Source: Polytrichum commune
Lineage: Eukaryota; Streptophyta; Polytrichopsida; Polytrichales; Polytrichaceae
Assembly: GCA_950295325.1 (NCBI GenBank)
Contig: OX485805.1
Span: forward strand, 10,354,501-10,418,500
Length of the DNA stretch: 64,000 nt
Reading direction: 5' to 3'
The notes below the pieces were generated by a model. The model was not told where the DNA came from. It made no database searches and saw nothing but the letters and a program-made list of their open reading frames with translations. The translations under genes were made by a program, and so were the position numbers. Shown in pieces: positions 10,887 to 23,783 of the stretch (position 1 is the stretch's first letter; each line of letters starts with the position of its first letter).

Positions 10887-13800
10887 AGATTGAATGAAGA
10901 ACGATTTTGTGAGGGATGAAAGAATAGACTTAGGATGAGCTTGGGGTGGTTTGCACAGATGAAAAATAATTAGATGATTGTGATGCAATTGAATGATCAT
11001 AGGATATAGAAGGTCATCGCTTGAGGGCACTAGAATATTCCATCTATCTAGCCAATCTTATGGATTGTCGCTTCAATTAAAATAACAATTGTCATCACAC
11101 ATCCCACTCAAAAGTTGACATAGATGAGTGAATGCATAATTTTGGATTTGAGGTATTTGACCATTGGACATGTTTCGATAGTCTTCTCTTTGTAATAAAT
11201 ATATTCTTTGAAATAAATATAAGTGTGTAATATGCATGGTAGGCAATGCGATTTTTATCTCTCAGTGTGTGTAGATATGTGAAGTCTAATGTTATCATCA
11301 ATGTCTTTTCATTATATTTTGTGTAATGAAGACGTACTCATTTAATTGTTTTACATTTGTGATAGAGTAAGGTGCAAACATGTACGGATATATTTTTTCC
11401 AAGGCCATCATTATGTGGTGGGGGATTGTCATATTCAACAATTGTTTTTTTTTTCTTAAGAAAATATTGTCGTTGTATTCAACAACACCATGTTCATGAC
11501 TTCATTATGAATTTTGTAAATTAGCATTCAAAAGGATCCCAGAAGATAAGTTTATCATTTATCATGAGTTTCAAAGAATGTCGTTGCCCCAAAAATTGAG
11601 TGATAGTTAAAGTTATTGTCTTCTCATGTACAACATCAAAAAAACCTCAATCCGTATCTTGGAATTTGTATTGTTTTTCTCTATATTTATTCACTTTTGA
11701 AAGAAAATATTTATTGTTCCAAGATTATCTATTATGGCATGTCAAACTTTTCGACGCAAGTTGGCATTATTTTTATGCCAAACAAAGAGTTGCACAAAGA
11801 AGGCATCCACAAAATATTGGAGGAAACACATACCCGGATTTCCCAGCAATAGCAACGAATCTAGTTACATATCAAATATCTTCTTTCATGTAAAAAATGT
11901 CAATTCATGGCCATAAGTTTGGATTATTACTTAATTTCAAAACTGTACTTGATTTGAATTATAGATCGTATATTGGTCCTCCTTCTTGTGGCTACGGTAT
12001 CCCGCCATGGCTAAAAAAAACCACGTGCCTATGCATGGATTCAGGATGACCTATCCATATTTGCTATTGCGTTGAAAATTTATAGGAGTGGTTGAAAAAT
12101 TCATGAATGTAGAGGTAGTTTGCAGATCCTCTAATTAGCCATTCATGAACCAAATGCAAACGTTGGTGTTTGTGTGTATTTTGATGAACTAGTGAATTCT
12201 ATAGGATCTAGGAAATTTAATCTCATTCATTGTGGACTCAAATTTGTGCCAAGACCTTTACAATCTGAAATTTCTCTACCTTCCAATAGAGGTTGGATTC
12301 TAATCCCTTGTGAGTCATGAAAACTTCTCTCAAGTTATTAAAACAAATATTACAAAATATTTGCAAGTGTGCTTGCAACTGATTTGTAATTGGAGTCACA
12401 CTTGGCAAACAAATTACTAAATGTATAATATGTACAAAATATGGTCACCATCAACCATGCAACATAAAATTCTTAATATCAAACTTCTTAGTAGCAGTTA
12501 CATACATGCCATATTTAAGTAAATCTTGACATATTTTTAAAATTTGGACTTTTTGGTTGCTTCAATTCTTATGGGTAGATCCATAGTTACGCTTCTGATA
12601 TACTCAAATTTTATGTGAGATATGTGGATCTATAGTGAGTACTTGCATGTTATGCTACTAACATATATTGGAAAATATCAAATATCAAATTCTTGATGTT
12701 AGATATATAAAAATAAATGTTCAATAGTAAAAACACGCTCAAACAATTTGTTATTAAACTATTATAATCAACAATGCACATTTTATCAAAGGATCTTACC
12801 ATACAATCCTATCGTAGGATCCTATATGCATGTTATAATTCTAGGATTGGCCCTAGTTTAGTTTAACTTACATATCAGATACATCTACGTTCTTCGGATT
12901 GTCAAGGTGTTATGCAAAGGAGTGCATTTGTGGGTTGAGTTCAAATGCATGTGTGGGTTTTGTTTGCAAGGTGTAATAAGAGAAATGTGACAAAAAGGAC
13001 TAAGATAGGGTTTTAGGATAGAGGAGAAAGAATGACATTAAGAAGGTTGATATTACAAAGTTTAGAGTGTAATGGCCGGGGTTTCATGGCACTCGGGTAA
13101 AGTCATCCGATAACCAAAATCAGATGAGTCCAACAAGAGGCTTGGGTGGAGCTTAGTTTAATAAGCACCTTCGACTTGGCCTAGAAGACCCCTTGTCCCC
13201 TCTTCGTCATTAATATGAAGCACTTTTTATTCAGTAAATAGCAAATAGGTGGCAAGGGACCATGATGTGGCTTTGGATACTCTACGCTTCTTTTCTAACC
13301 TCCCACAAGTTGTCACCAAGACAATGATGTGACATTAAATTGTGGACAATTTTAGCTCCATCAAAATTTGGATTGTTGGATCGATTCATGTGATGTCTCA
13401 TCTATTTAGCAACATGATTCATGATTTAGTAAGGTCCTTGCAATTATTGAAAGCTCAAAACAAAAACTTCACTGTGACTTTGTTTTTGAACTTAGCAGGT
13501 TGAATATATATTTTTGGGTATAATATAGGCCAATTTCATCGTGACACGTGTTTTTGTTACAAAAAATTGGTAACTATGAATGTTGCCATGTACTACTCAA
13601 ATATAGCTGTCCACTACATATCGGAATTGAAATGCACCGCATCAATTGGTGAAAATGCACTTGGCTCTGACAATGTGAGCATATGCGGGTCGCAGCCTCA
13701 CTTGAATGAAACTTTGGACGTGATCAGGCAAGATGATGCATGGAGAGAGTTCATAATGACAAAAGCTTGTTGACTTGCTCATGGACATCATCCTGAGTAA

Positions 13801-14258
13801 ATTATTTTCCATCATGTATGGCTTTTTAGGGGTGAAAACTTTCAATTGTCAAACCCCTACGTGCTCAAAGAGCTTGTAGTCAGTAGCCATGTTGTGCTTT
13901 CCAAACACTCCACAGTAGAATCAGATCAAGCACAAATAGCAGCAGCTCAGTAGCGGAATTTCCCGATCAAGGTTTTTTTTTGCGATGGAGCTGGAATTGC
14001 CCATGAGAGGGCCACACGCCTCATGAGAACATGCTGAAGTGCATGGCAGAGTTGAATTATCCCATGCAAAAGATATTGTGTGTTGTGGTGTAATTAAGAA
14101 AAGAAGCATTGCAGCACATCGTTCAATCAATGTCTGCCTCCAGCCACCATGATCATAAAGGTGGAGGATGCGTAAAGTGGAGATGCAGGCAAGGTGACAT
14201 GATTTATTTTGTTAATGGAGATGAAAGTTATGTGAACGGATCCACCCAGAAGCAACGT
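10887..14258. other. AT-rich region without recognised gene
   Basis: Only short chance frames are present. The overlapping frames near 11600-11916 and the frame at 13567-13773 lack domains and recognisable splice borders. I see no RNA gene. The last few hundred bases are the upstream region of the secreted-protein gene at 14367. Confidence 0.5.
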
Positions 14259-14265
14259 ATATAAG
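14259..14265 (+). promoter_or_regulatory. TATA box of the secreted-protein gene
   Basis: TATATAA lies 102 bases upstream of the ATG at 14367. A transcript starting about 30 bases downstream would have a leader of about 75 nt. That leader would exclude the in-frame ATG at 14271, which supports 14367 as the real start. Confidence 0.6.
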
Positions 14266-14366
14266 ATGTAGTGCTCTTGGAGTTCATCATCCATTGCAAT
14301 CAGTTCTCCACAGCTCTCAAACTTGCCACCGCAGTTGCTTACTACTTCCAACACTCACTCGATCCA

Positions 14367-14759
14367 ATGGCTTCCAGTGTCAAGCCTACTCTCATGTTCA
14401 TGCTCCTCGTAGCCATGGCCATGGCCATGACCGCCCAAGTGAGCGGTCACAATGTGTCTTGCAAGAACGAGTATTGCAAGCCTATCACAGTGAACGGCAT
14501 CACGATAGGTGTGAACGCCACCGTGATTGTCGTTGTTGACGATGTTCTCCAAACACTCACGTGCAAAGTGCCCCCCTTATTGGGTGGTCCGTCCACATAC
14601 GTCGTCAATTGTCCATCGGCGGTGACCGCGATTGTACTTGTTGAAGTGAATTTGTGTCTCGTAGTGCAGGTGGTTGGTACCACCTTGGGTGCGTTGTTGA
14701 ACACAATCCTCGGCATCCTTGGAGGTCTTAAAGTCAGCCTTCCACTGTGTTTATTATAA
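14367..14759 (+). CDS. Small secreted hydrophobic six-cysteine protein
   Basis: Single-exon gene for 130 residues. Residues 1-27 form a clear secretory signal: a Lys near the start, a Leu/Met/Ala core (residues 9-21) and a likely cleavage after VSG. The mature part is about 103 residues and very rich in Val, Leu and Ile. Its six cysteines are at 32, 37, 66, 82, 97 and 128, and N-glycosylation sequons are at N29 (NVS) and N50 (NAT). The spacing does not match the eight-cysteine pattern of lipid-transfer proteins or fungal hydrophobins that I know, so I do not assign a family. Size and hydrophobicity suggest a cell-wall or surface-coating protein. I chose the ATG at 14367 over the in-frame ATG at 14271 because the TATA box is at 14259 and the signal peptide begins here. 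Confidence 0.75.
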   Translation: MASSVKPTLMFMLLVAMAMAMTAQVSGHNVSCKNEYCKPITVNGITIGVNATVIVVVDDVLQTLTCKVPPLLGGPSTYVVNCPSAVTAIVLVEVNLCLVVQVVGTTLGALLNTILGILGGLKVSLPLCLL

Positions 14760-17280
14760 ACGTCTTCCACAAACTAATCCTCAGGTTATCTTCATGTACA
14801 ACTCTTCATTTTGACTCCTCTTAGTGTTCCACTAGAATTGTTGTCCTTCTTTCACTCGCGATCACAAGTCCAAAGCTTACATTTGGTTTGTCAACAAGTA
14901 TGATCAAATTTGTCTCTAGAAGCACAATGATGTTTTGAAATGTGGTGTGCAACATCTTTGTGGGGTCATGGAGGTGGTGGTTATCCCATCCTAGTGTAGG
15001 TTGCACAATACAACGTAGGTTAGGAATGACAATCACGGCAACTACATTATGATTTCTTTACGGTGTGGTTTTTGTGTTTACAGGTGTCACCAACTCCAAT
15101 GTTGGTCTTGAAAGGGGTGCTAAATATTTCTCCTCCACTTGACCGCTTGAGGATTGCAATCTCTAGAGAGAGAGAGCTGAAGTGCAATCATCCACATCAT
15201 GTGGCCAACCTTCCACAATATATATATATATATATATTTCTATTTCTATTTCTATTTCTATTTCTATTTCTAGTTTGCAACCCCTTTTCATAAGAGTTAG
15301 TATCCCAATTCCATATGATTGAAATCCTAGAAATTGATCTATTCTAGGGGAGCTTTTGATGGATATGGGTACTAAGAGATGCATATGTATTAGTGCATAC
15401 CTTATATACAACATGTAGAGGTATAAGCCACATACTTATGTGTCAACACACTTCCAAAAATCATGTATGTTTTGAATATTATAATGTCATCCCAAATCTC
15501 ATGTTGAAATCTTGAACACTTGAAGTGCATTGAAGATTTTGCATATCAATTGTATATTACTCATGGGTGTGGATGACATGTTGTGTTCATCTATGTCAAG
15601 TTTTTGAGATTATTGTTGCTTTAAGCAGTAATACAATGAAACTTTTTGTTAACCCATCTTAGGATTTGAAGACATATTTAGCATGGAAAACGTTGGCTTT
15701 GCAATTCATTAAATGTGTTTGTCCCATATTTTGAATGTTTGACCAAATGCTAGTAGTTTCATGCCTTTTGACCTATAGACGTCATGATAGAATGTAGTTG
15801 CAATTGAGAAGCTCTTGAAGCAGTATCTGCAAAGGAGGTCTTCTCAAAGAACTAAGTGAGAATGAAGAGTGAAGAAGATGTTGAGTAAGTTAATAGCAAT
15901 GTATCTCTAAATCACTAGGTTGCAAGGTTTGTGGTTGGTGGAAAGATATTTTATTATCATGATACATTATAGTTGAACACTAACAAGAACCTGGTATCCT
16001 AAAAGGCCCACAAACTTGGCCGGTGTGAGCTTAATTAGTCATGTAATTTTTTTCACAAGTGATTGAGCTTCAACATATCGTAGCATTCATTTTGTCTAGA
16101 AATAAGTCATAGCAATGAATCACTCCCTAGACCTCTTTGCTTGGATTCCTCACTTCTAAAATTTTATGGAGAAAGTTGCCTATTAGAAGTTAGAGGTAGA
16201 CGTATTCCATGGTTCCAATCTACAGCTTAATATGGAGGAACAAGTTTTTCATCTCTCAATTGGTTTCATTGAACATGTTACTATTGACCTACACAAGATA
16301 GGATTCTACGCAATCCAAAATAGAACTTACATACGTGTAGATTGGATGTCTGAAATAGAGCTATGTAAACTTGAAATTATTGTGCACCAAAGAAATTTGG
16401 GTGAGCATTCTAATCATGCCAACATAAGTGCATGTGCTAGTAGAGGTCCTAGGGTGGCAACAGTTGTATAATAAGTAGATTATTCAAAAAAAGAAGGTTT
16501 TGAAATAATAAGCATGAAAGTGTTATTATAAAGTATCAAATTTTTTAATTAGAATAAGATGTGTTACTGTCAAAAAAATACAAGCACCATAAATTGCATG
16601 GGAACATTCCATGAAGCTCATGAGCTTCATAAGATGTGGTGAGAGCACCTCTGCAAACCTCCTCGTGAACCTCCCCATGAACATCCACCCCCATTATTGT
16701 AAAAAATTTCAAGCTTAGACCGTCTTATATGTCTAATTGTAACAATCTCAACTCTCTCTCCTTCACACATGCTCCTCCACACCTACTATTTTGGATGTTT
16801 TGAGTGAATTACATGTTGCTTAACCCCTAAATGCTTTTAGTATTACTTTCATACTAGTTGTCTCTACGATCTTTATACCAAATGTTATAAAATCTTCATA
16901 ATCCCCAAGTTGCTCTCAAAACATTATTCATATTGTGGTACAATTTTTTGATTTTTGGTAGCATTAATGAAGTTTAAGTGTGAATAGTCACTTCTTGAAC
17001 TCGAAAATATGAAACCTTGTGGTGTGAAATAGCTAATGTCTTGTGATATGTGAAACTAGGCCATGGGAAGGTTATGGCCCGGTTTGAAGAGACAAAGATG
17101 GTTATAACTACTTTTTGTAGGTTGAGAAAGAGGAGGAGGCCATTCATTAGGTGTGTGTCTTGTAGGCGAGAGGCCGAGAGCTTGTAAGAGATTATTATTG
17201 AACTTTCTGTCTTGTGTGTGGATCTTTTGGTGAATCTGATTTTAAATCTTATTTTGCAATCACATGCGTGGGATGCGCAT
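14760..17280. other. Non-coding stretch downstream of the secreted-protein gene
   Basis: I see no supported gene. The first part should hold the 3' untranslated region. A compound microsatellite at 15218-15275 is listed separately. The frame at 16232-16471 has no recognisable domain and no introns around it, so I left it out. Confidence 0.45.
15218..15275. repeat. Compound microsatellite
   Basis: A run of about nine TA units is followed by about six TTTCTA units. The short frames on both strands here are its by-products. Confidence 0.85.
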
Positions 17281-19300
17281 GCGTTGTTGTTGTTGTTGTT
17301 GTTATAAGTACAGTGGCTCCCAGAAGATTTTTACTGGGGTCGTAGGCAATTGTCTAACTTCGGAGTCAAGCGTGAGTATCAGTTTGCTTGGGACTTAATC
17401 TGTTGTGAATCTCGAGTTTTAATGCTAAGCGGTAAACTGAAGTTATTTGATAATTGTGTCAGCTTTCCTATTATGTATATGTGGTTGTATATTTTCATGG
17501 CAAGACAATTTCTCGAGATGGCCATTACCTGTACTGACGAGTCTATCGTCTCAATTTGGGATCTGAGTGTGGTAATTTTGCAGGGGTTGATTACCTGAAC
17601 GAATTGTCTATTTATATAAAGAGCAGGGAATTAAGTCGTATTATTAAATCGTGACGATAGATCCTTGAGAGTGATTGTGTTTACAGTTGACTATGGTCTG
17701 CAAGTATAATTGGTTGAGATCCTAGTGTTTGCAGTTCCCCTTAATTACCTGTCGCAATTCTCCAGCCTTCATGTAGTGAATTGAGAGAAAATGCCTAAGT
17801 TCAATCTGAAGGATGGGTGATTTTCTTGTAGTCTTGTAGGTTAGTTGAATAATCTGTAACTCGCTACAGACTGTTGATGATCATTGTTTATAGGATTCTA
17901 GTTTGGGAGAGCAAGCATTACAGGAATTAACTTTAGGTACTGATGAAGCAGTAAAGTCAAAGGTCTGCGAATGCGAACTGAGGTCATAATATGTTATGAT
18001 ACGAATTAATTTCTTACCATCACTGTGATACAGTCGATCATGAGACTATGGTCGTTGAGTAATATAAGGAAAGTGTCTCTCCAGTTGAGAGTTGTGATTA
18101 ATCTTGGAGCGATTCGTGGAATACATATGACTGGAAATACAGAAATATCTTAGTCTATCATTCCTTTGCTTGAGTACACGAAATGATTAAGAGACCCTAG
18201 GCTTTTTCTCCCTGCATTTATCTATATCTACATTGCCTCTAATATTGACTGCACACCATATCCATTGTCATCGACGTAGTTTTATTCTTTAAACCAATTT
18301 GTGCACAGCAAGTGGTATCCTTGTAATACGGACATGATTATGGAATCGTAGCATTGTATTACCGGGTCGAATTAAACCGAATAAAGAATAAGGCTATGGT
18401 CTTCTCAGTGCAAATGAAGAAACTGTTCAAGTCTATGGTGGAAGTCGAAAGGACAACTCGAAGAGTCCATTGTCTACGGAAGGTCAACCGACAGTGAAGA
18501 AGACGGAAGGACGTGCCGCTTACTATACTGGTAAGGTTGAATTCTTTAATAAAAGTTAAAAGGAACTAAGATTAAGTTGAACTTTCGTTTCCTTTAATCA
18601 TTGGATTGTTCGCTTCGGTTTGTCATAAGGAATTAAACCGATTGTCTTGAGGATTGAATAGATGTAATTGGAACTTTAAATCAATGAAATGAGTTTACGA
18701 GTGGTGTGAGAATATGGTAACGCGCATAAGTGTCTTTGACCTATAGTCATGAGAAAAGAAGTTACGATTGCCTTGGCCAAGACCAGGTAAAGACTATGGT
18801 CGGACTGTACAACTTAAGATGAAAAGATTAATTAAGGAACTTTGATAACCCTGCAAGGGAGACTGCACCGCCTGTTCCAAGTTCAATTAAAAGGATTAAT
18901 TAAATGACAGTTTATGGACGATATCAAAGGGCCCTCGACTTTGATAAGCAAGACTAAAATGGGTTACTTTTACAAATGACTATGGTCGATGGCGAGCCCT
19001 ATGCTTTTGCACCGCACTTGGTCCAATTAAAATGAACTCACTGCCAGACCATTGACTGGGAATTTAGAGTGAGAAGAGAGACTGTCACCTTTGCATGCAC
19101 TGCTATGGAGTGATCTTTTAGGTGTTTTTACCCCTGCCCGTAAACTAATTGATACACCTAAATGGAAATGCAGTGTTATAACCTTGTGTTTTACCTAACA
19201 AACCTTGTCTAAGACACCTAGATAATATAAGGATCACCTTTTAAGTCTTCCCTGATTGTTTCCCTGGGTTTGTTTGTAACCAAAAAGCTAACTACACATA
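17281..19300. other. Non-coding stretch, possible decayed LTR-type retroelement
   Basis: Starts with a GTT trinucleotide run (about 17283-17303). The phrase GACTATGGTC or a near variant recurs near 17689, 18042, 18792 and 18979, and AATTAAACCGA occurs near 18369. AAGTGGTATCC near 18310 faintly resembles the methionine-tRNA primer-binding start of Copia-type elements (TGGTATCAGAGC). No coding frame is intact. The retroelement reading is a guess. Confidence 0.25.
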
Positions 19301-19440
19301 TCCACAACAATGTTATGTGGGACTAATTGTATTCACTCTAAATGTGGGAAATATCCGGGAATATTTTGTGGAATATTTTGTGGAAGATTTTGTGGAATAT
19401 TTTGTGGAATATTGGTAGTCCCACATAACATTGTTGTGGA
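19301..19440. mobile_element. MITE with perfect 25-bp terminal inverted repeats
   Basis: The first 20 bases TCCACAACAATGTTATGTGG, and five more after them, are exactly repeated in reverse complement at 19416-19440. The 90-bp core holds tandem ATTTTGTGGAAT units. It is related to the element at 22601-22715: the ends match and both cores contain AATGTGGGAAATAT. No clear target duplication. Confidence 0.8.
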
Positions 19441-19784
19441 TTTGAGAAATGTTATGCTGTGTAAATGTCAAGAAGTGTAACTTTCCAAAAGAACAAATAC
19501 CTCTCAATATTTTAATTTAAAAATTGCATCACAATTTCCTATCAAAGTAAATATAAAATTTCAAAATGTATGAGAGGCCCAACTTCAGAAGTGTTTTGGA
19601 TTTGTATATGCTCGTGCAGACCATCACTGTGATTTAATCCAACTTCCTTGATTATCCAAGAAAGTGTGCAAGACGATATGGAATTTCCATGATTTGCATG
19701 TAGAATCCGATGTTTGACTTGGGTTTGAATACTATGTAACTATGACATGACAAGATTTTGCTTTATATGTTTACAATGCTATTC

Positions 19785-20268
19785 TACTACACCATTTATG
19801 GTATTTTGTGTCACATGCGTAATAGTGTAACTCACTCTATTTTGAGGCATATGCTAGGTTTCTAATGGTGATCAACAACTTCACCATAAGTATCACCTCA
19901 TGGCACTTGACGTTCAAGTGCGCTTACTAATATCTTGGCATGGGTATGTTTAACAATGTTATGAGGTGCATGCCTATGTTACACAATGGTCTACAAATTG
20001 ACTAAAGTGTATATAGATGACACTTGCCATTCGTATGCTCAAACATATCTTCCCCTTGCATACTGAAACGCAAGACTAGCATCTAAAGTATCCCAATGTG
20101 CTACGCTAACTATCATAATGTAAATATTTACCACTTAAAAAAGTTACTTATGTTAACAAATGAAATTAGATTGACAATTAATGAACGTAAGAAATTGAGA
20201 CCTCTAGGCATCTAGTTTAGGCCCTTCACAAAGAATGTATGTGACACTAAATACCATAAATAGTAGTT
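19785..20268. mobile_element. MITE-like element of the ACTACACC family, about 480 bp
   Basis: The left end carries TACTACACCATTTATGGTAT followed by TTTGTGTCAC. The right end carries GTGACACTAAATACCATAAA followed by TAGTAG, an imperfect inverted copy. The same end type is found at 32193-32416. The interior is AT-rich without a gene. Ends are good to a few bases; no target duplication was recognised. Confidence 0.6.
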
Positions 20269-20269
20269 G

Positions 20270-22600
20270 GTCTCAATTGACTCGAGATTGCACAATTATA
20301 TTCAGTTTCAGTATGGCAGAAATTGACTTGGAAATTTTACAATTTGGAGTTAAGAACTTTTTATACGTGACAAAATGTAACAGGTCAACACATACCTTTG
20401 AACAACATGAATCATCATATGATACTTAAAAGGCCTTGAATTCTCTTTGCTCACTTTATAAGAGTTTGGCTTATCATCTAAAAGTTGTAGCACCACTTCT
20501 TTGAAGAACCCAATGACCTAGAAAGTAGTATTTTCTGCAAACAATAGCATCTTAAACAACACAATTCAAGTGTACCATCTTCAGAAACATTTTGAAGAGC
20601 CCTAGATTTCAATGTGAATGCCTTCATGCTGGTCGTATTAGGTGTGAATTTTATATCCAATCCAAAAGTGCTACATGTCATCATGTGATTGGTCGGAGCC
20701 TTGTAAAAGATGACATGTAAATTGACTGCATGTGAGACATGTTCAATTAGACTTGAACATGCGTGAAGTATGTGGTTTTAGGGTTAAACACATCTGTACA
20801 ATGTCTTGAGCATAGCATTCTTAAATAGGTGTAAGGATGTTCTCTTTTGAATGCAACTCTAAGTGTGACTGTATGCTACTTGTCCACTAGAGTCTAGATA
20901 ATTGTGGGTTAAATGTGTTCTCATGTAGATAAACAAAAGCAAGCAACCAACCCAATGAACCACATTCATGTGGCCTATTAAAATGTGGAGGGCCGTAGCC
21001 TTGGGCCGCTGGACTTCCATGTGCTCACTAAACACTTGAAATAGAAATAGTTAGTTGACACATGCGAACATTGAACACTCGAAATAGCTATAGTTGGTTG
21101 GCACATACGAATACCACCCCACTAGATTCCATCTACATTTGTCCTTAGTTCCACTAGAATTTGGTGGGCAAATGGCCTACATGGATTCTCACGCTCAGAG
21201 TACATTTTCAAGAATCAAGGTCTTCGAGTGCATGCATGACTGCCAAGCATAGTCAAACTCTCATGAGTGAACACTTTATGGTTGCCTATCTTTGGATATA
21301 AAGCCTTCCTCCATCTACCAAGATTCAATCGAAGAGGTGCATATCATCATTCAACATGACAACACACTTTATTATCCCATTTAGTGTGGGTGGGCTAATA
21401 GTGCATGTGGGAGAATAGTGAAGATGATACTATAATTCTTTACAATACGAAATTAGTGCCACCATGTTATTTAGGGTTTCGGGAGCCCAATGTGTCAAGG
21501 TGCTGGAAACTCTCAATGCAAGTTCTAGATTCAATTTCTTAGTGTTAGTAGATGCCTTAGGAGTGAGTGGTGCCGATGAAAGTGAAGAAGACATAACCCC
21601 CTCAAGCTCACCAAAACAAATTATGCACTCTACAAACACCTTAGAGCACACATTAAATTTCTTGAAATGTATAGTAAATGAGCATGTAATCATGAATTTA
21701 ATATTGCTTAGTAAAAATTTCAACCCTCATGAATTTTGAGATTTGACAAAACAATGCATGTTTCGGGAATCAATACAACACACACTAAACAAGATTTTCA
21801 ACGTAGTGCTCTCCTCTCCTAAAATTAACTTTCTCCCTTTGCTTATAATAGTATGGGTTTAGTAAGGGGTAGATGGGGGTCGAATAGTCACTTGGTATTG
21901 GCACGTTAGTGTGACTCACGGGAAACTACACTAAATATTGTATTTAGCATCACCAGTTCTTTACGTCTTGCTTAATATTAACTAGAAACCACCCATGTAG
22001 TGTCACTTACACAAAATGTAAACTTAACTTTATTTGTCATAACTCGTTAACAAAAAAATGAGCCTATAGATTTACAATATTGTTATTATTGTCACCTACT
22101 AAGTATTTTGTCATCCAAATCTCAATCATCCATGACGATAATCTTTCATTACAAAAAATGTTAGGATCGATGCACAGTATACCAAACTCCGTTTCAATAA
22201 TCGGCATGGATCTCATCCAAACTTTGATCGTCCATGAAAATACTTGTAAAATTGCTTGTCATTAGAAAAGCTACCACAACAACATAAACACTAAATACAT
22301 ATGACATTAAATGCAATCTTCAGTGTAGAGGCTCTAGGCCACTGGCGACTGTGTTCCACAAAGTGTTTTGCTGTGCACAAGTGTCATTTCTTCATTGTTG
22401 GCTACAGTAGCTTCTGCAAACCAATGTGAATATGCGGCGTTGAAGAACATTCCGGGAGAAAATGAGGCACAATTCCCCCAACATTCATGGGTCCACAAAA
22501 CATAGGACGAGCAATGTTACGTGACTCCCCAATAGTCTCGTTCTTATGTTAATCGAATTATATGAGAGCAATTCCATTTGCATCCATAGCATTATTCAGA
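20270..22600. other. AT-rich stretch without recognised gene
   Basis: A pair of overlapping frames on opposite strands at 21430-21739 has no domain signature and no splice support, so I do not call a gene. Diverged ACTACAC-type ends near 21930 and 23095 may mark one more old member of the MITE family seen at 19785, but the match is weak. Confidence 0.4.
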
Positions 22601-22715
22601 TCCATAACAATGTTTTGTGGGACTGACAATATTCCATGAAATGTTCAATTGAATGTGGGAAATATTCGGGAACATTCCATGGAATATTGTCGGTCCCATA
22701 GAACACTGTTATGGA
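22601..22715. mobile_element. MITE, 115 bp, related to the one at 19301
   Basis: The left end TCCATAACAATGTTTTGTGG is mirrored at the right end, which finishes ATAGAACACTGTTATGGA, with a few mismatches. A second pair (ACAATATTCCATG and CATGGAATATTGT) extends the inverted repeat, so nearly the whole element can fold into one hairpin. Confidence 0.75.
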
Positions 22716-23339
22716 TGTGTATAATGTTATGTCGGAAGTTGAGGACCTGTTTACACTACCCAAAATATGTGTAACCTTTTCTAATGACACTTCGTATGAG
22801 AAAGTTGTACAAAAACTGTCATCCCAACTTACTTTTAGTGCTTCCATTTTTGTATATTTTGCATCCTAGCATTTCATTGATGGAATATTGTCATGGATGA
22901 TAGGAATCTGGATGAAAAATCACTTAGTAAGTGACGATAATTGCACCACTGTCAATCTATGATGCTTAATTTTTGTACAAGGAATGACAAATAATGACAG
23001 GTTGACATTTAGTGTTGGTGGCACTACACACGTGGTTCACAATTAGTATTCAGCAAGACAAAGAATTGGTGGCACTAAATATAACACTCAATGTAGTGAC
23101 AAACGGACCATGCCCGCTAAATTGTCTTATTAGCTGACAAATGAGAGGCAATCCCACTTCGTTTCACACAAGGTCGTCGAGAAAATAAGATGAGCTGTAT
23201 TAGAAAATAAAGCTCACTTGAAGTGGGACGCCCCTGAGTTTTTGACCTTGCTTGTGGATTGTAGCTACAATCCATAGATTAATCCACATATTGATCCACA
23301 TATTAGATGTCAATACCAATTGATTATTGGATCTTAATT

Positions 23340-23705
23340 GGACTCCTAGATTTGATTGGTGTATGGTTCGGTGAGGATGAAAGAGCAGACATCATAAAGA
23401 CACGTGTTTGGAAGAGATTGGACTACGTCTTCAAATATTAATGACTACTCTAAACTCAGCAGTGAACACATGAATAGGGAGGACCTATTCATCAAGTTAA
23501 GAAATCATCAACAAACATGCACTTTCGATGACCGCAACTAAATCAAACGAGGTCCGATTTTCAATCCGGTTTTTGCGTATGTTTCATCGTAGATCGAGAG
23601 TAGATTTGTTGATACAACACACGTTTTGTTGTTTGGAATGTAATCGGTAGAATTTGGAGAACATGAAAAAGGAACCAAATAACAACCACATACCTTGACG
23701 AGGGT
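23340..23705. repeat. Dispersed repeat, copy 1 (second copy at 56880)
   Basis: The segment with GGTGAGGATGAAAGAGCAGA, followed by CATCATAAAGACAC, matches 56880-57200 over some 320 bases with many substitutions. Both end with ACCACATACCTT or CCCACATACCTT. No coding capacity is evident; it is probably a decayed transposon segment. It lies just left of the foldback element. Confidence 0.7.
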
Positions 23706-23783
23706 GCTCGCACTTGCCTTGAAACCTTTAAAGGTTAAAATATTACAACATATCCGAAAAAATTGTGGGTGAAGGTATCTAGA

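Noticed and set aside
14271-14366. Upstream in-frame start of the secreted protein
   Set aside because: Only six bases after the TATA box, so it would not be in the transcript; it would also bury the signal peptide.
18290-18330. Copia-type primer-binding site
   Set aside because: Only the first seven bases of the usual motif match and no flanking LTR pair was found; kept only as a remark.
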